Assembly (NCBI GenBank): GCA_003577005.1
Contig: QEUW01000178.1
Location: 1-14,492 of the forward strand
Direction: 5' to 3'
Origin: Chloroflexota bacterium
GTDB taxonomy: Bacteria; Chloroflexota; Anaerolineae; Caldilineales; Caldilineaceae
DNA length: 14,492 nt
This document shows, in pieces, positions 1 to 6,103 of the stretch; positions within the stretch are counted from its first letter, which is position 1; each line of letters begins with the position of its first letter. A model generated the notes under the pieces. That model did not search any database, was not told where the DNA came from, and saw only the letters and a list, made by a program, of their open reading frames with translations. A program made the position numbers and the translations under genes.

Positions 1-1
1 C

Positions 2-298
2 GGCGGCGTGTTGAGCGGGGAAGACCTGTGCAACATCGGCCCGGTGGCGCTCTTGCAAGACCTGGCGGTGGTGGCGACGCTAGGCATCCCCCACGTGGAG
101 CGCAACGGGCATCACTATGCGCGCGGCCTGAGCATGTTCCCCGCCACGCTTCAGACGCAGGTTGCGGCGCAGCACGGCGACCTCTACCGCCGGCGCGAAG
201 ATGGCTTTGTCACTCTGGCGATTGGCGATGGCGCCATTCATCTGGACAGCGTAATCGATGCGCCGTTTGGCTATACGGTGGATCTGAACCTGGATTAG
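2..298 (+). CDS. C-terminal part of a probable enolase-superfamily (mandelate racemase/muconate lactonizing-like) enzyme
   Basis: The reading frame is open from the left edge of the window and ends at TAG 296-298, so only about 98 C-terminal residues are visible. The GTG at 8 is probably internal. The fragment has a stretch LCNIGPVALLQDLAVVATLG, then HVERNGHHY-RGLS, and a final segment of the type 'G-F-x-T-L-x-I-x-x-G-x-I-x-L ... APFG'. The last segment resembles the C-terminal strand-and-capping tail of mandelate racemase-type enolase-superfamily proteins, in which 'l-x-i-x-x-G-x-v-x-l-P-x-x-P-G-l-G' closes the fold. Members abstract a proton alpha to a carboxylate and often dehydrate sugar acids to 2-keto-3-deoxy acids. 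The catalytic barrel residues lie outside the window, so the reaction cannot be assigned. A dehydratase would fit the lactonase and aldolase genes further right. The family call rests on recall of similar tails and is moderate. Confidence 0.5.
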   Translation, partial: GGVLSGEDLCNIGPVALLQDLAVVATLGIPHVERNGHHYARGLSMFPATLQTQVAAQHGDLYRRREDGFVTLAIGDGAIHLDSVIDAPFGYTVDLNLD

Positions 299-303
299 AC
301 CCC

Positions 304-449
304 AGGTTCTGTTGACATTTGCCGGCAATGGGCGATCCAGCCAGGACGAAAACGTGCGTTGCACCTGCAAGGTGCGATGCACGCACCAGGTGCAACGCAC
401 TTGTCAAGTGCATCGCACCGCTATGTAGATCGAAATGTTAACAGAACCT
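304..449. repeat. 146-bp intergenic element with 17-bp terminal inverted repeats (MITE-like)
   Basis: The left arm at 304-320 (aggttctgttgacattt) and the right arm at 433-449 (aaatgttaacagaacct) are reverse complements with one mismatch. The similarity extends weakly outward (gacc before the left arm, ggtc after the right one). The element starts 6 nt after the stop codon of the upstream gene and holds no ORF of its own. Inside are a perfect 10-bp palindrome TTGCCGGCAA at 319-328 and an 18-nt tandem array at 354-425. No clear target-site duplication is visible at the ends. It could be a miniature mobile element or a structured 3' transcript end. Confidence 0.55.
354..425. repeat. Four-copy 18-nt tandem repeat of GTGC-NNN-GCAC palindromes in a 1-2-1'-2' order
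   Basis: GTGC begins at 354, 372, 390 and 408, an exact 18-nt period. Each copy opens with an 11-nt near-palindrome: GTGC-GTT-GCAC, GTGC-GAT-GCAC, GTGC-AAC-GCAC, GTGC-ATC-GCAC. The central triplets of copies 1 and 3 (GTT/AAC) and of copies 2 and 4 (GAT/ATC) are reverse complements. Copy 1 can therefore pair with copy 3 (arms 354-367 and 387-400) and copy 2 with copy 4 (371-382 and 408-419), which interleaves like a pseudoknot. Neighbouring copies can also form two simpler hairpins with two non-Watson-Crick positions each. Confidence 0.75.
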
Positions 450-533
450 AGGTCATGAAAGGTTTGTACAAAGACAAAAAGCGGTTGGCGCTTTCGCGTC
501 CGCTTTGCAAACACGGAAATTATAGCGGCTGTT

Positions 534-580
534 CTCCGTGCAAACTCTGTGATCTCTGTGTCTTCTCTGTGCCCTCTGCG
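534..580 (+). repeat. CTCTGTG heptamer array, five units with alternating 11/9-nt spacing
   Basis: Units start at 534 (CTCCGTG), 545, 554, 565 (all CTCTGTG) and 574 (CTCTGCG), giving steps of 11, 9, 11 and 9 nt, a 20-nt super-period. The array lies 43 nt upstream of the start codon of the MetE-like gene and 30 nt before its Shine-Dalgarno sequence, so it probably lies in the leader. The same word with the same 9/11 alternation occurs at 13407-13466, on the opposite strand and then inverted. I see no open reading or RNA family in it. Confidence 0.8.
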
Positions 581-622
581 AACTGCTTTTGGCTCTGGCT
601 TGTCCAGGTAGGAGAACCTATC

Positions 623-1642
623 ATGATGCACACGATCAAAACCACCGTCGTCGGCAGCTATCCGATCCCTGCCTGGCTGGCGGCGCTGCCTTCTACCCCC
701 AACTGGCGCGATGCGGTGATGGTGGTGCTCAAAACGCAGGAACTGGCGGGCATCGACGTGGTGAGCGACGGCGAACTGTCGCGCTTCAATCCCAACCACC
801 CGGAAACCAACGGGATGATCGATTATTTCGTGCGCCCGCTGGCCGGGATCCATAGCCAGGTCACGCGCGACGAGGTGGCGGCGTTTCGGGCGCAGGCCGG
901 CATGAGCTTTCGCGCTACGCCCGCCGGCGTGGTGCGCGGCCAGGTCGATGAGGGAACCCTCAACCTGCCCGCTGCCTTTGACGCGGTCAAGGCGTTGGCG
1001 GCCAAACCGCTCAAGTTTACCGTCACCAGCCCCTACATGCTGGCCAAAACATTGCTGGATCACCACTACGGTGACCGCCGCACGCTGGCGCTGGCGATTG
1101 CCGAGGTGCTGCGCCGGCAGGTTGCCGCCATCGACGCGGCGGTGCTCCAGATCGACGAAGCCAACCTACCCGGCTCGCCGCAGGATGGGATGTGGGCCGC
1201 CGAGGCGATCAACCACGTGTTGGGGGGTGTGCCCCCGGGCACAGGACGGGCGCTCCATCTCTGTTTTGGCAATTATGGGGGTCAGACGATCCAGCGTGGC
1301 TTTTTTCGCGACCTGTTGCCTTTTTTCAATGCATTGGATGTGGATCATCTGGTGCTGGAGTTTGCGCGACGAGGGTATGACGAGTTGAGCGTTTTCAGCG
1401 ACCTCAAGCCGGGTATTGCGCTGGGCGTCGGCGTGATCGACATCAAGGACAACGAAGTCGAAACACCGGATGAGGTGGCACGCCGCATCGAGCTGGCGGT
1501 CACGACGCTCGGTGCGGAGCGCGTGCAGTGGGTGCATCCAGACTGTGGCTTCTGGATGCTGCCGCGTTCGGTAGCGGATCGCAAGATGCGGGCGCTGGTC
1601 CAGGGGCGTGACCGGTTTGTGGGTGGCGCCGTTCCAGGCTAA
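623..1642 (+). CDS. MetE-like cobalamin-independent methyltransferase, single catalytic domain (COG0620 type)
   Basis: A 339-residue protein matching only the C-terminal zinc domain of cobalamin-independent methionine synthase (MetE); full MetE is about 750 residues. All four expected zinc ligands are visible: His212 and Cys214 (LHLCFGNYGG), Glu246 (LVLEFARRG) and Cys308 (HPDCGFWMLPRSVAD). The N-terminus TTVVGSYPIP and the 'VSDGEL' stretch are also family-typical. Members activate a thiol on zinc and transfer a methyl or alkyl group, and the family includes core MetE enzymes and coenzyme M alkyltransferases. The thiol and the donor are not readable here. The frame is open back to 455, but I chose ATG 623 because AGGAG lies 8 nt upstream (610-614) and family homology starts there; ATG 626 is also possible. 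The protein is probably cytoplasmic. It is convergent with the aldo/keto reductase at 1736. Confidence 0.85.
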   Translation: MMHTIKTTVVGSYPIPAWLAALPSTPNWRDAVMVVLKTQELAGIDVVSDGELSRFNPNHPETNGMIDYFVRPLAGIHSQVTRDEVAAFRAQAGMSFRATPAGVVRGQVDEGTLNLPAAFDAVKALAAKPLKFTVTSPYMLAKTLLDHHYGDRRTLALAIAEVLRRQVAAIDAAVLQIDEANLPGSPQDGMWAAEAINHVLGGVPPGTGRALHLCFGNYGGQTIQRGFFRDLLPFFNALDVDHLVLEFARRGYDELSVFSDLKPGIALGVGVIDIKDNEVETPDEVARRIELAVTTLGAERVQWVHPDCGFWMLPRSVADRKMRALVQGRDRFVGGAVPG

Positions 1643-1664
1643 AGCAACAGGGTTGCCTACAAGG

Positions 1665-1696
1665 GTAAGGCGGGTGCCTAGCGGGCGCGGCCTTAC
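1665..1696. terminator. Possible weak hairpin between convergent genes
   Basis: In the 93-bp gap between two convergent genes, gtaaggc (1665-1671) can pair with gccttac (1690-1696) around a GC-rich 18-nt loop. There is no T-tract on either side, so an intrinsic terminator is only a suggestion. Nothing else is apparent in the gap. Confidence 0.2.
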
Positions 1697-1735
1697 TGTT
1701 GAACTAACCGGGACGCCCTTTGGCCGCGGTCGCGT

Positions 1736-2749
1736 TCACGGCGGGGCGGTGTCACGACGGCGGGCGCCCCAATCGACCCACACCTTGCGGATACGTTCTA
1801 CCGCCGCTCCCGGCAGCGGACCTCGCCCGGCGGCGGCGATGGCCTGTTCGAGTTGCTCCAGGCTGGAGATGCCCACCAAAGCGGTGGAGACCTTTAGATT
1901 ACTGACAGCGAAGCGGATCGCTGCCTCGACCAGGCTGCCGGCGTAACCTTCGTTGACCAGAAATTGAAAGGCGTGTGACTGCTCCACGTCCGTCGCCAGG
2001 TCGCTGCCGGAGGCAATCGGGGCCACCGACTGCGCCGCGTTGGGGTGGCGGCTGATCGTCCCACTCAGCGCACCGGCGGCCAGCACACGGATGGCGATAA
2101 CGCCCATCTGCTGGTCAGCCGCCCGGTCGATCAGTTGTCTGTAGTCCTGAAACGGAAAATCGGCCGGTGCAGGTGTACCAGCCGTGGGGTTGAGCAGGTT
2201 ATAGCAACACTGAATCGTCTGTGCCACGCCCTGCGCCACCGCCTGGTGAACCGCCACCGTATCGCCCAGCCCGTTGATGCCATAAAAGCGCACTTTGCCT
2301 TGCTGGCGCAGCGATTCGAAGGCCCTCAGCGCCGCTTCCACATCGGCGACCGTCAGCCAGCCGCGCGCCGGGTTTCGTTGGGGCGCGATGGGGTTGTGCA
2401 GTTGCATCAGGTCGATCCGCTCGCGCTGCAACCGGCGCAGGCTGTCGTCCACCGCTTTGACGACTGCCCCTTCAATATCATCCATCTCGTTAGCCGTCAA
2501 CTGCACCTTTGTCCCGACCAGCACCTCCGCCTTGAGTTCGCTAAGCACCTGGCCCAGGTTTGTCTCGGACTGGCCGTCGCCATAGCTGCGTGCCGTGTCG
2601 AAATAGTTGATACCCGCCGCGACGGCACGCTCGACCGTGCGCACCATCTCCGCATACTCGCCGCGCACGAGCAGACCGCCCACCGCGCCACAGCCAAAGC
2701 CCAGTTCGGAGACTTGCAGACCTGTTTTACCCAGTGTTCGATAGTGCAT
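1736..2749 (-). CDS. Aldo/keto reductase
   Basis: A 337-residue cytoplasmic NAD(P)H-dependent oxidoreductase of the aldo/keto reductase TIM-barrel superfamily, which interconverts aldehydes or ketones with alcohols or acts as an aldose dehydrogenase. The catalytic tetrad is complete: Asp51 and Tyr56 (NYFDTARSYGDG), Lys81 (LVGTKVQL) and His118 (LMQLHNP). The N-terminus HYRTLGKTGLQVSELGFGCG is the usual first strand and loop. The start at 2749 is chosen because AGGAG (CTCCT on the + strand, 2757-2761) lies 7 nt upstream; an upstream in-frame start at 2782 would fall inside the hairpin repeat and adds no family sequence. It is the last gene of the minus-strand block, 77 nt after the dioxygenase and separated from it by a period-8 repeat hairpin. 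The substrate is unknown. Confidence 0.9.
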   Translation of the reverse strand: MHYRTLGKTGLQVSELGFGCGAVGGLLVRGEYAEMVRTVERAVAAGINYFDTARSYGDGQSETNLGQVLSELKAEVLVGTKVQLTANEMDDIEGAVVKAVDDSLRRLQRERIDLMQLHNPIAPQRNPARGWLTVADVEAALRAFESLRQQGKVRFYGINGLGDTVAVHQAVAQGVAQTIQCCYNLLNPTAGTPAPADFPFQDYRQLIDRAADQQMGVIAIRVLAAGALSGTISRHPNAAQSVAPIASGSDLATDVEQSHAFQFLVNEGYAGSLVEAAIRFAVSNLKVSTALVGISSLEQLEQAIAAAGRGPLPGAAVERIRKVWVDWGARRRDTAPP

Positions 2750-2768
2750 TTGCGTTCTCCTGAAAAAA

Positions 2769-2837
2769 TGACCGGATGACAAGATGAGAGGATGACCTCG
2801 TATCGCTTTATCATCTTGTCATCTTGTCATCCGGTCA
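2769..2837. repeat. Period-8 GATGACAA repeat forming a 19-bp perfect inverted repeat
   Basis: The left arm 2769-2787 (tgaccggatgacaagatga) is the exact reverse complement of the right arm 2819-2837. Within it GATGA recurs at 2775, 2783 and 2791, and TCATC recurs at 2811, 2819 and 2827, all 8 nt apart. The right arm contains the stop codon (TCA on the + strand, 2827-2829) of the dioxygenase gene, and the left arm ends 8 nt before the Shine-Dalgarno of the aldo/keto reductase. An mRNA crossing this junction could form a strong hairpin, which may uncouple the two genes or protect the upstream message. Confidence 0.85.
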
Positions 2838-3717
2838 AGCCTGGTTCATGCTCGGCGCGTTGCGCCAACCAGTCGGCCAGGGTGGCCACTCGCGCTGGGT
2901 GCCGGTAGCTGCGGGCCAAAAAACCCACCCCATGCCGCAGCATTGGGTCCTGATCGGTGGGTTGGTAGCGCAGGTCCAGGCTCCAACGCACCCTGTTTGT
3001 GCGATTGGGTGTGGACATGTGGATGCAGCGGTCGTTGAACAAGATGGCGTCACCCTCCTTGACGGGCAACGGGATCACCTGTTTCTCGACGCCGAGATGT
3101 TCAGCGTCCAATTCGGTGTATGCTGTGCCGGTATAGCTCTCCCGGTGCCACGAGAGCAACTTCTGGCGATGGGTGCGCGGCATGAGGTGCAGACAGCCAT
3201 TCTCCAGCGTCGCGTCGACCAACGGCAGCCAGACGGTGATCACGGGATTGGCATTTGCATCCGGCCAGTACGACTTATCCTGGTGCCAGGGCACGGCGCC
3301 AGCGGCCACGTTGGGTACTTTGGGCCGCGTGTTGTAGACCGGGTTGGCAAAGATCTCGCCGCCGATCAGCGACTCGACGGCATCGAGGATCTTGGGGTTG
3401 GCCATGATGTGGTAATAGCCAGGCAGCCGGTCGCGCCAGCTACGCCCGTACTTGAGAAAGTCGGCGTCGGTCAGGCCGGCAAAGAGTTCGGCCAGCCTTG
3501 CCTCGAACGGACTCTCTTCCCGTTTGCCAGTGATCAGGCCGCTGGCATAGAGATCCTCGGCGATCTGATCGACTTTCGCCATCATGGCTGCTTTGACCGG
3601 CGCTAGATCGTCGTCATCGAGCAACCCTGCCAACACTAGATAGCCTTCACGGTCGTAGAATCTCACCTGTTCGTCGGTCAGGCTGCCGGTGTGATTGGTG
3701 CGATAGGTGCCGAGCAT
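2827..3717 (-). CDS. Phytanoyl-CoA dioxygenase (PhyH) family Fe(II)/2-oxoglutarate oxygenase
   Basis: A 296-residue protein of the PhyH family, non-haem iron oxygenases that hydroxylate a substrate while decarboxylating 2-oxoglutarate. The N-terminal segment LTDEQVRFYDREGYLVL is the family hallmark. The iron-binding HxD motif is in VPWHQDKSYWP, the distal iron His is in DRCIHMSTPNRT, and the following Arg (NRVRWSLDLRY) is placed to bind 2-oxoglutarate. 'ENGCLHLMPRTHR' is the conserved strand-loop before it. I chose ATG 3717 because GGAG (CTCC on the + strand, 3725-3728) lies 7 nt upstream; a longer GTG start at 3780 adds 21 non-family residues. The gene starts 65 nt after the toxin gene. The substrate is unknown; bacterial members act on diverse small molecules, not necessarily phytanoyl-CoA. 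Confidence 0.85.
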   Translation of the reverse strand: MLGTYRTNHTGSLTDEQVRFYDREGYLVLAGLLDDDDLAPVKAAMMAKVDQIAEDLYASGLITGKREESPFEARLAELFAGLTDADFLKYGRSWRDRLPGYYHIMANPKILDAVESLIGGEIFANPVYNTRPKVPNVAAGAVPWHQDKSYWPDANANPVITVWLPLVDATLENGCLHLMPRTHRQKLLSWHRESYTGTAYTELDAEHLGVEKQVIPLPVKEGDAILFNDRCIHMSTPNRTNRVRWSLDLRYQPTDQDPMLRHGVGFLARSYRHPARVATLADWLAQRAEHEPGLTG

Positions 3718-3782
3718 TGGGCGACTCCGTTGCTGGGTGGCAGCATATAACAGGTCTGGTCTGAATAAATCAGCAATCACAA

Positions 3783-4238
3783 TTAGTCATGCTGATTCGG
3801 ATTCTCGATTGCCAACCCCAGCGTTTGCGCCACCTTGTTGAGGGCTTCATCAGCACAGACAAAGGTGAGAGTCAACTGCGGCGCATTCCTGGCGATTCTC
3901 AACACAGTTGCGAGTTGCACCGCATCGTACGCACGTAGGGCATGTGTTTCGGCCAGTTGCATGGCTGATTCGATCAACTGGAGATTGACCAAGAGCACAA
4001 TGAATCTGGCCGCATAATCGGCGCGAAACCGGGTGATGGCGGTCTGGGCCTTGCGCCTGCTAATCGACTTGGCCAACGCATGGCGGGCAATGGCCGATAC
4101 AACCTCCACACCTGCAATTTGAGCAATATAGAGTAAATTTTCTGTATCGGCGCCCAGGGTGGACACATAGGTGCTACCCTGGGCGCGCAGATACCGTTTC
4201 ACCAGAGCGCTGCTATCGAGAAAATAGGCCTGCGCCAT
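3783..4238 (-). CDS. PIN-domain ribonuclease, toxin of a type II toxin-antitoxin pair (VapC-like)
   Basis: A 151-residue PIN-domain protein. The acidic metal-binding residues of the active site are all in place: Asp8 (YFLDSSALVKRY), Glu45 (AGVEVVSAIAR), Asp105 (RAYDAVQLATVLR) and Asp130 (FVCADEALNKVAQ). VapC toxins cleave RNA, typically tRNA or rRNA, when freed from their antitoxin. The start codon follows the antitoxin stop codon with no gap (TAG then ATG), so translation is probably coupled. The gene pair interrupts a minus-strand block of metabolic genes and looks less GC-rich than they do, which suggests separate acquisition. The VapC label is by family; the RNA target is unknown. Confidence 0.88.
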   Translation of the reverse strand: MAQAYFLDSSALVKRYLRAQGSTYVSTLGADTENLLYIAQIAGVEVVSAIARHALAKSISRRKAQTAITRFRADYAARFIVLLVNLQLIESAMQLAETHALRAYDAVQLATVLRIARNAPQLTLTFVCADEALNKVAQTLGLAIENPNQHD

Positions 4239-4616
4239 CTAGCGACGCTCCTCAATCAGGCGTTCGGATGCCGGTTTGCCTTTTGACGCCAGCGGCTCAA
4301 AGGGTTCAAAATGCTGCTCCAATCTGATTTCGTTCAGCAAGCCCTCGGCAATCAGCTTTTGCTGGAGGGCCAGGTGGGGATTGGCTTCTTTACTCTGGAA
4401 GTAACTTTGCACCGCTTCGATGCGCACCAACCAACGCCGCGGCTGCACCTGGACCGCCGGCACCCGCCCATGCCGCACGGCATCTGACAACGTTGGCAGC
4501 GGCACGCCGGTGAGCCGCGCCGCTTCTGCCAATGACACAAACGGCCCGCGCTCCTTAAGAAATTGTTCGACTGAGTGGACGATTGCCCGTTCTTGTTCGA
4601 GTTGCTTTATGTCCAT
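4239..4616 (-). CDS. Helix-turn-helix antitoxin partner of the PIN toxin
   Basis: A 125-residue protein. Residues about 27-75 (FVSLAEAARLTGVPLPTLSDAVRHG, then RRWLVRIEAVQSYF) form an excisionase/MerR-like winged helix-turn-helix, which would bind the promoter DNA. The C-terminal third is charged and ends GKPASERLIEERR, recalling the 'GKP-x-S-E-x-(I/L)-I-E-x-R-R' tails that neutralise toxins in several antitoxin families. It directly precedes the PIN toxin with no intergenic base. This is not the usual AbrB, ribbon-helix-helix or Phd-type VapB fold. The start at ATG 4616 has no Shine-Dalgarno, and the promoter predicts a leader of only a few bases. The role is inferred from position plus the tail; a plain regulator is the alternative. 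Confidence 0.75.
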   Translation of the reverse strand: MDIKQLEQERAIVHSVEQFLKERGPFVSLAEAARLTGVPLPTLSDAVRHGRVPAVQVQPRRWLVRIEAVQSYFQSKEANPHLALQQKLIAEGLLNEIRLEQHFEPFEPLASKGKPASERLIEERR

Positions 4617-4626
4617 TGTAATGATG

Positions 4627-4655
4627 AGTCTAGCATTGTTACAATGGGTTGTCAA
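4627..4655 (-). promoter_or_regulatory. Sigma70-type promoter of the antitoxin-toxin operon
   Basis: On the minus strand TTGACA (4655-4650) is followed after exactly 17 nt by TAGACT (4632-4627). Transcription would start near 4619-4620, only 3-4 nt before ATG 4616, so the message is predicted to be leaderless, in keeping with the absence of a Shine-Dalgarno. The -35 box lies just beyond the end of the exporter gene (stop 4658-4660), so the pair has its own promoter. Confidence 0.65.
4634..4646. promoter_or_regulatory. Palindromic operator within the toxin-antitoxin promoter spacer
   Basis: CATTGT-T-ACAATG is a perfect 6-bp inverted repeat with a 1-nt centre, located between the -35 and -10 boxes. 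A further CATTGT half-site at 4614-4619 overlaps the antitoxin start codon. Binding of the HTH antitoxin here would block RNA polymerase, which is the classical autoregulation of type II pairs. Binding itself is inferred. Confidence 0.55.
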
Positions 4656-4657
4656 TG

Positions 4658-6103
4658 TCACCGTTCGCGCAAACCAAACGCAGCCACCACCCCCACTACG
4701 GCCAACAACCCAAAGCTGAGAAAGGTCAACTGATAGGCGGCAATCGTCGTCATGTCTGCGTCCAACGCCCGCTGGAGGATCACGCCGCCCAGGGCGGTGC
4801 CGGCCGCGGCGCCGGCAAAGCGGCTCATGCTGTAGATGCCGGCGGCCATGCCCATCTGGCTCTCGGCAATGTGACTCATGGCCGCGCTGTGCAGCGCCGC
4901 CAGGACAAAACCGGCGCCCAGCCCATAGTAGACCAGCACGAGCACCAGCACCCAGACCGGAGCGGTCGCCGGCAGCATGGCAAAGATCACCATCACCGAC
5001 ACCTGCACACTCAGCCCGATGACGGCCGGCCAACGGCTGCCCCAGCGGTCCGCCGCCTGGCCGCCAAAGCGGACGATCAGCGCCATCGCTCCGGCATTGA
5101 ACATGGTGATCCCGCCGATCTGCGCCGCGCCAAAGCCGCGCACATCGGCCAGATAGAGCGTTACCAGAAAGCCCTGCCCGGCCATGATAAACATGCGCGT
5201 CAGACCACAAAACGACGACAGGCTAAACATGCGGTTGCGGAAGAGCCCCAACTCCACAAAAGGGTTGGAGCGGCGCTGCTCCCAGACAATAAAGCCGGCC
5301 AGCAGCAGCAAAGTCACTGCCAACAGACGCCAATCTTGCAACGGTGCCACACCGGTGATGGGCCGGCTGGAGAGGAAAAAGATCAGACTGGTCAGCGCCA
5401 GGCTCAACAAGAACGCACCTACCCAATCAAAAGTGCGCAAAAAGTTGGGTTTGATCTGGCTGAGACCGGCTGGCACACCCCGAGCGACGGCTATCAGGGC
5501 GATAACGCCAATCGCCAGCGACGGGATAAAGGCCAGCCGCCAACCCCAACGGTCCACCAGCAAACCGGCGGCCAGTGGAGCGACAAACCCCACTGTTGGC
5601 CCGATAGAACTCCAGGTGCCGAGCGCCTTACCCCGCTCCTGGGGAGGAAAGATCGCCGAGAGCAGCGCCATGCTCAGCGGCATCATGCCGCCGACGCCAA
5701 TTCCCTGGATCGCCCGCCCTGCCATCAGCCCGGCCAGGCCCGGCGCAACGATAGTCAGCGCCGTCCCAATGGAAAAGATGACCGTTCCGGCCAGCATCAA
5801 CCGGCGTTTCCCTACGCCATCACTCAGCCGGCCATAGACTGGCATGAGCAGCATAAAGGGCAGCGTAAAGATGGCGTCCACCCAGGCCGTCATATCCGCC
5901 GCCATCTGAAAATCGGTGCGGATCACCGGCAGCGCTACGCGGATGGTCGAGGAGATCAAGGGCATCAGCATCGCCGGGAACATCAGGCTGATCAAGATGC
6001 GATTGGCCGCCGCGCGCGAGACGCGCGGGGTGGCGCCGGTCCGCTCAGCAGCAAGCGGCTGTGCTGTCCGCCGGTCCCGCTCCGTCGCCGCCTGCGCGCT
6101 CAT
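4658..6103 (-). CDS. MFS transporter, DHA2-type 14-TM drug/metabolite exporter (EmrB/QacA-like)
   Basis: A 481-residue integral membrane protein. After a roughly 40-residue polar N-terminus I count about 14 hydrophobic segments. Motif A is present after TM2 (GRLSDGVGKRRLML), and the TM4-TM5 region carries RAIQGIGVGGMMP and a GPTVGFVAPLAAG stretch like antiporter motif C. DHA2 members usually export drugs, dyes or metabolites by proton antiport; the substrate is not evident. ATG 6103 overlaps the upstream oxidoreductase stop by 4 nt (ATGA), so the two are translationally coupled. The frame is open further upstream to 6235, but that part only overlaps the neighbour and adds no transporter sequence. 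Confidence 0.88.
   Translation of the reverse strand: MSAQAATERDRRTAQPLAAERTGATPRVSRAAANRILISLMFPAMLMPLISSTIRVALPVIRTDFQMAADMTAWVDAIFTLPFMLLMPVYGRLSDGVGKRRLMLAGTVIFSIGTALTIVAPGLAGLMAGRAIQGIGVGGMMPLSMALLSAIFPPQERGKALGTWSSIGPTVGFVAPLAAGLLVDRWGWRLAFIPSLAIGVIALIAVARGVPAGLSQIKPNFLRTFDWVGAFLLSLALTSLIFFLSSRPITGVAPLQDWRLLAVTLLLLAGFIVWEQRRSNPFVELGLFRNRMFSLSSFCGLTRMFIMAGQGFLVTLYLADVRGFGAAQIGGITMFNAGAMALIVRFGGQAADRWGSRWPAVIGLSVQVSVMVIFAMLPATAPVWVLVLVLVYYGLGAGFVLAALHSAAMSHIAESQMGMAAGIYSMSRFAGAAAGTALGGVILQRALDADMTTIAAYQLTFLSFGLLAVVGVVAAFGLRER

Noticed and set aside
534..580. CRISPR array
   Set aside because: Units are only 7 nt with 2-4 nt between them. There are no 20-40 nt spacers and no cas genes in the window.
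455..622. N-terminal extension of the MetE-like gene from ATG 455
   Set aside because: The 56 extra residues are Cys-rich read-through of the CTCTGTG array, have no family similarity, and the clear Shine-Dalgarno points to 623.
2824..3606. 260-codon plus-strand open frame over the dioxygenase
   Set aside because: It is antisense to a gene with intact PhyH metal-binding motifs, and no recognisable domain is present.
4617..5210. Long upstream extension of the antitoxin frame
   Set aside because: It runs through the exporter gene in another frame. The promoter, the -35 box and the family start all support ATG 4616.
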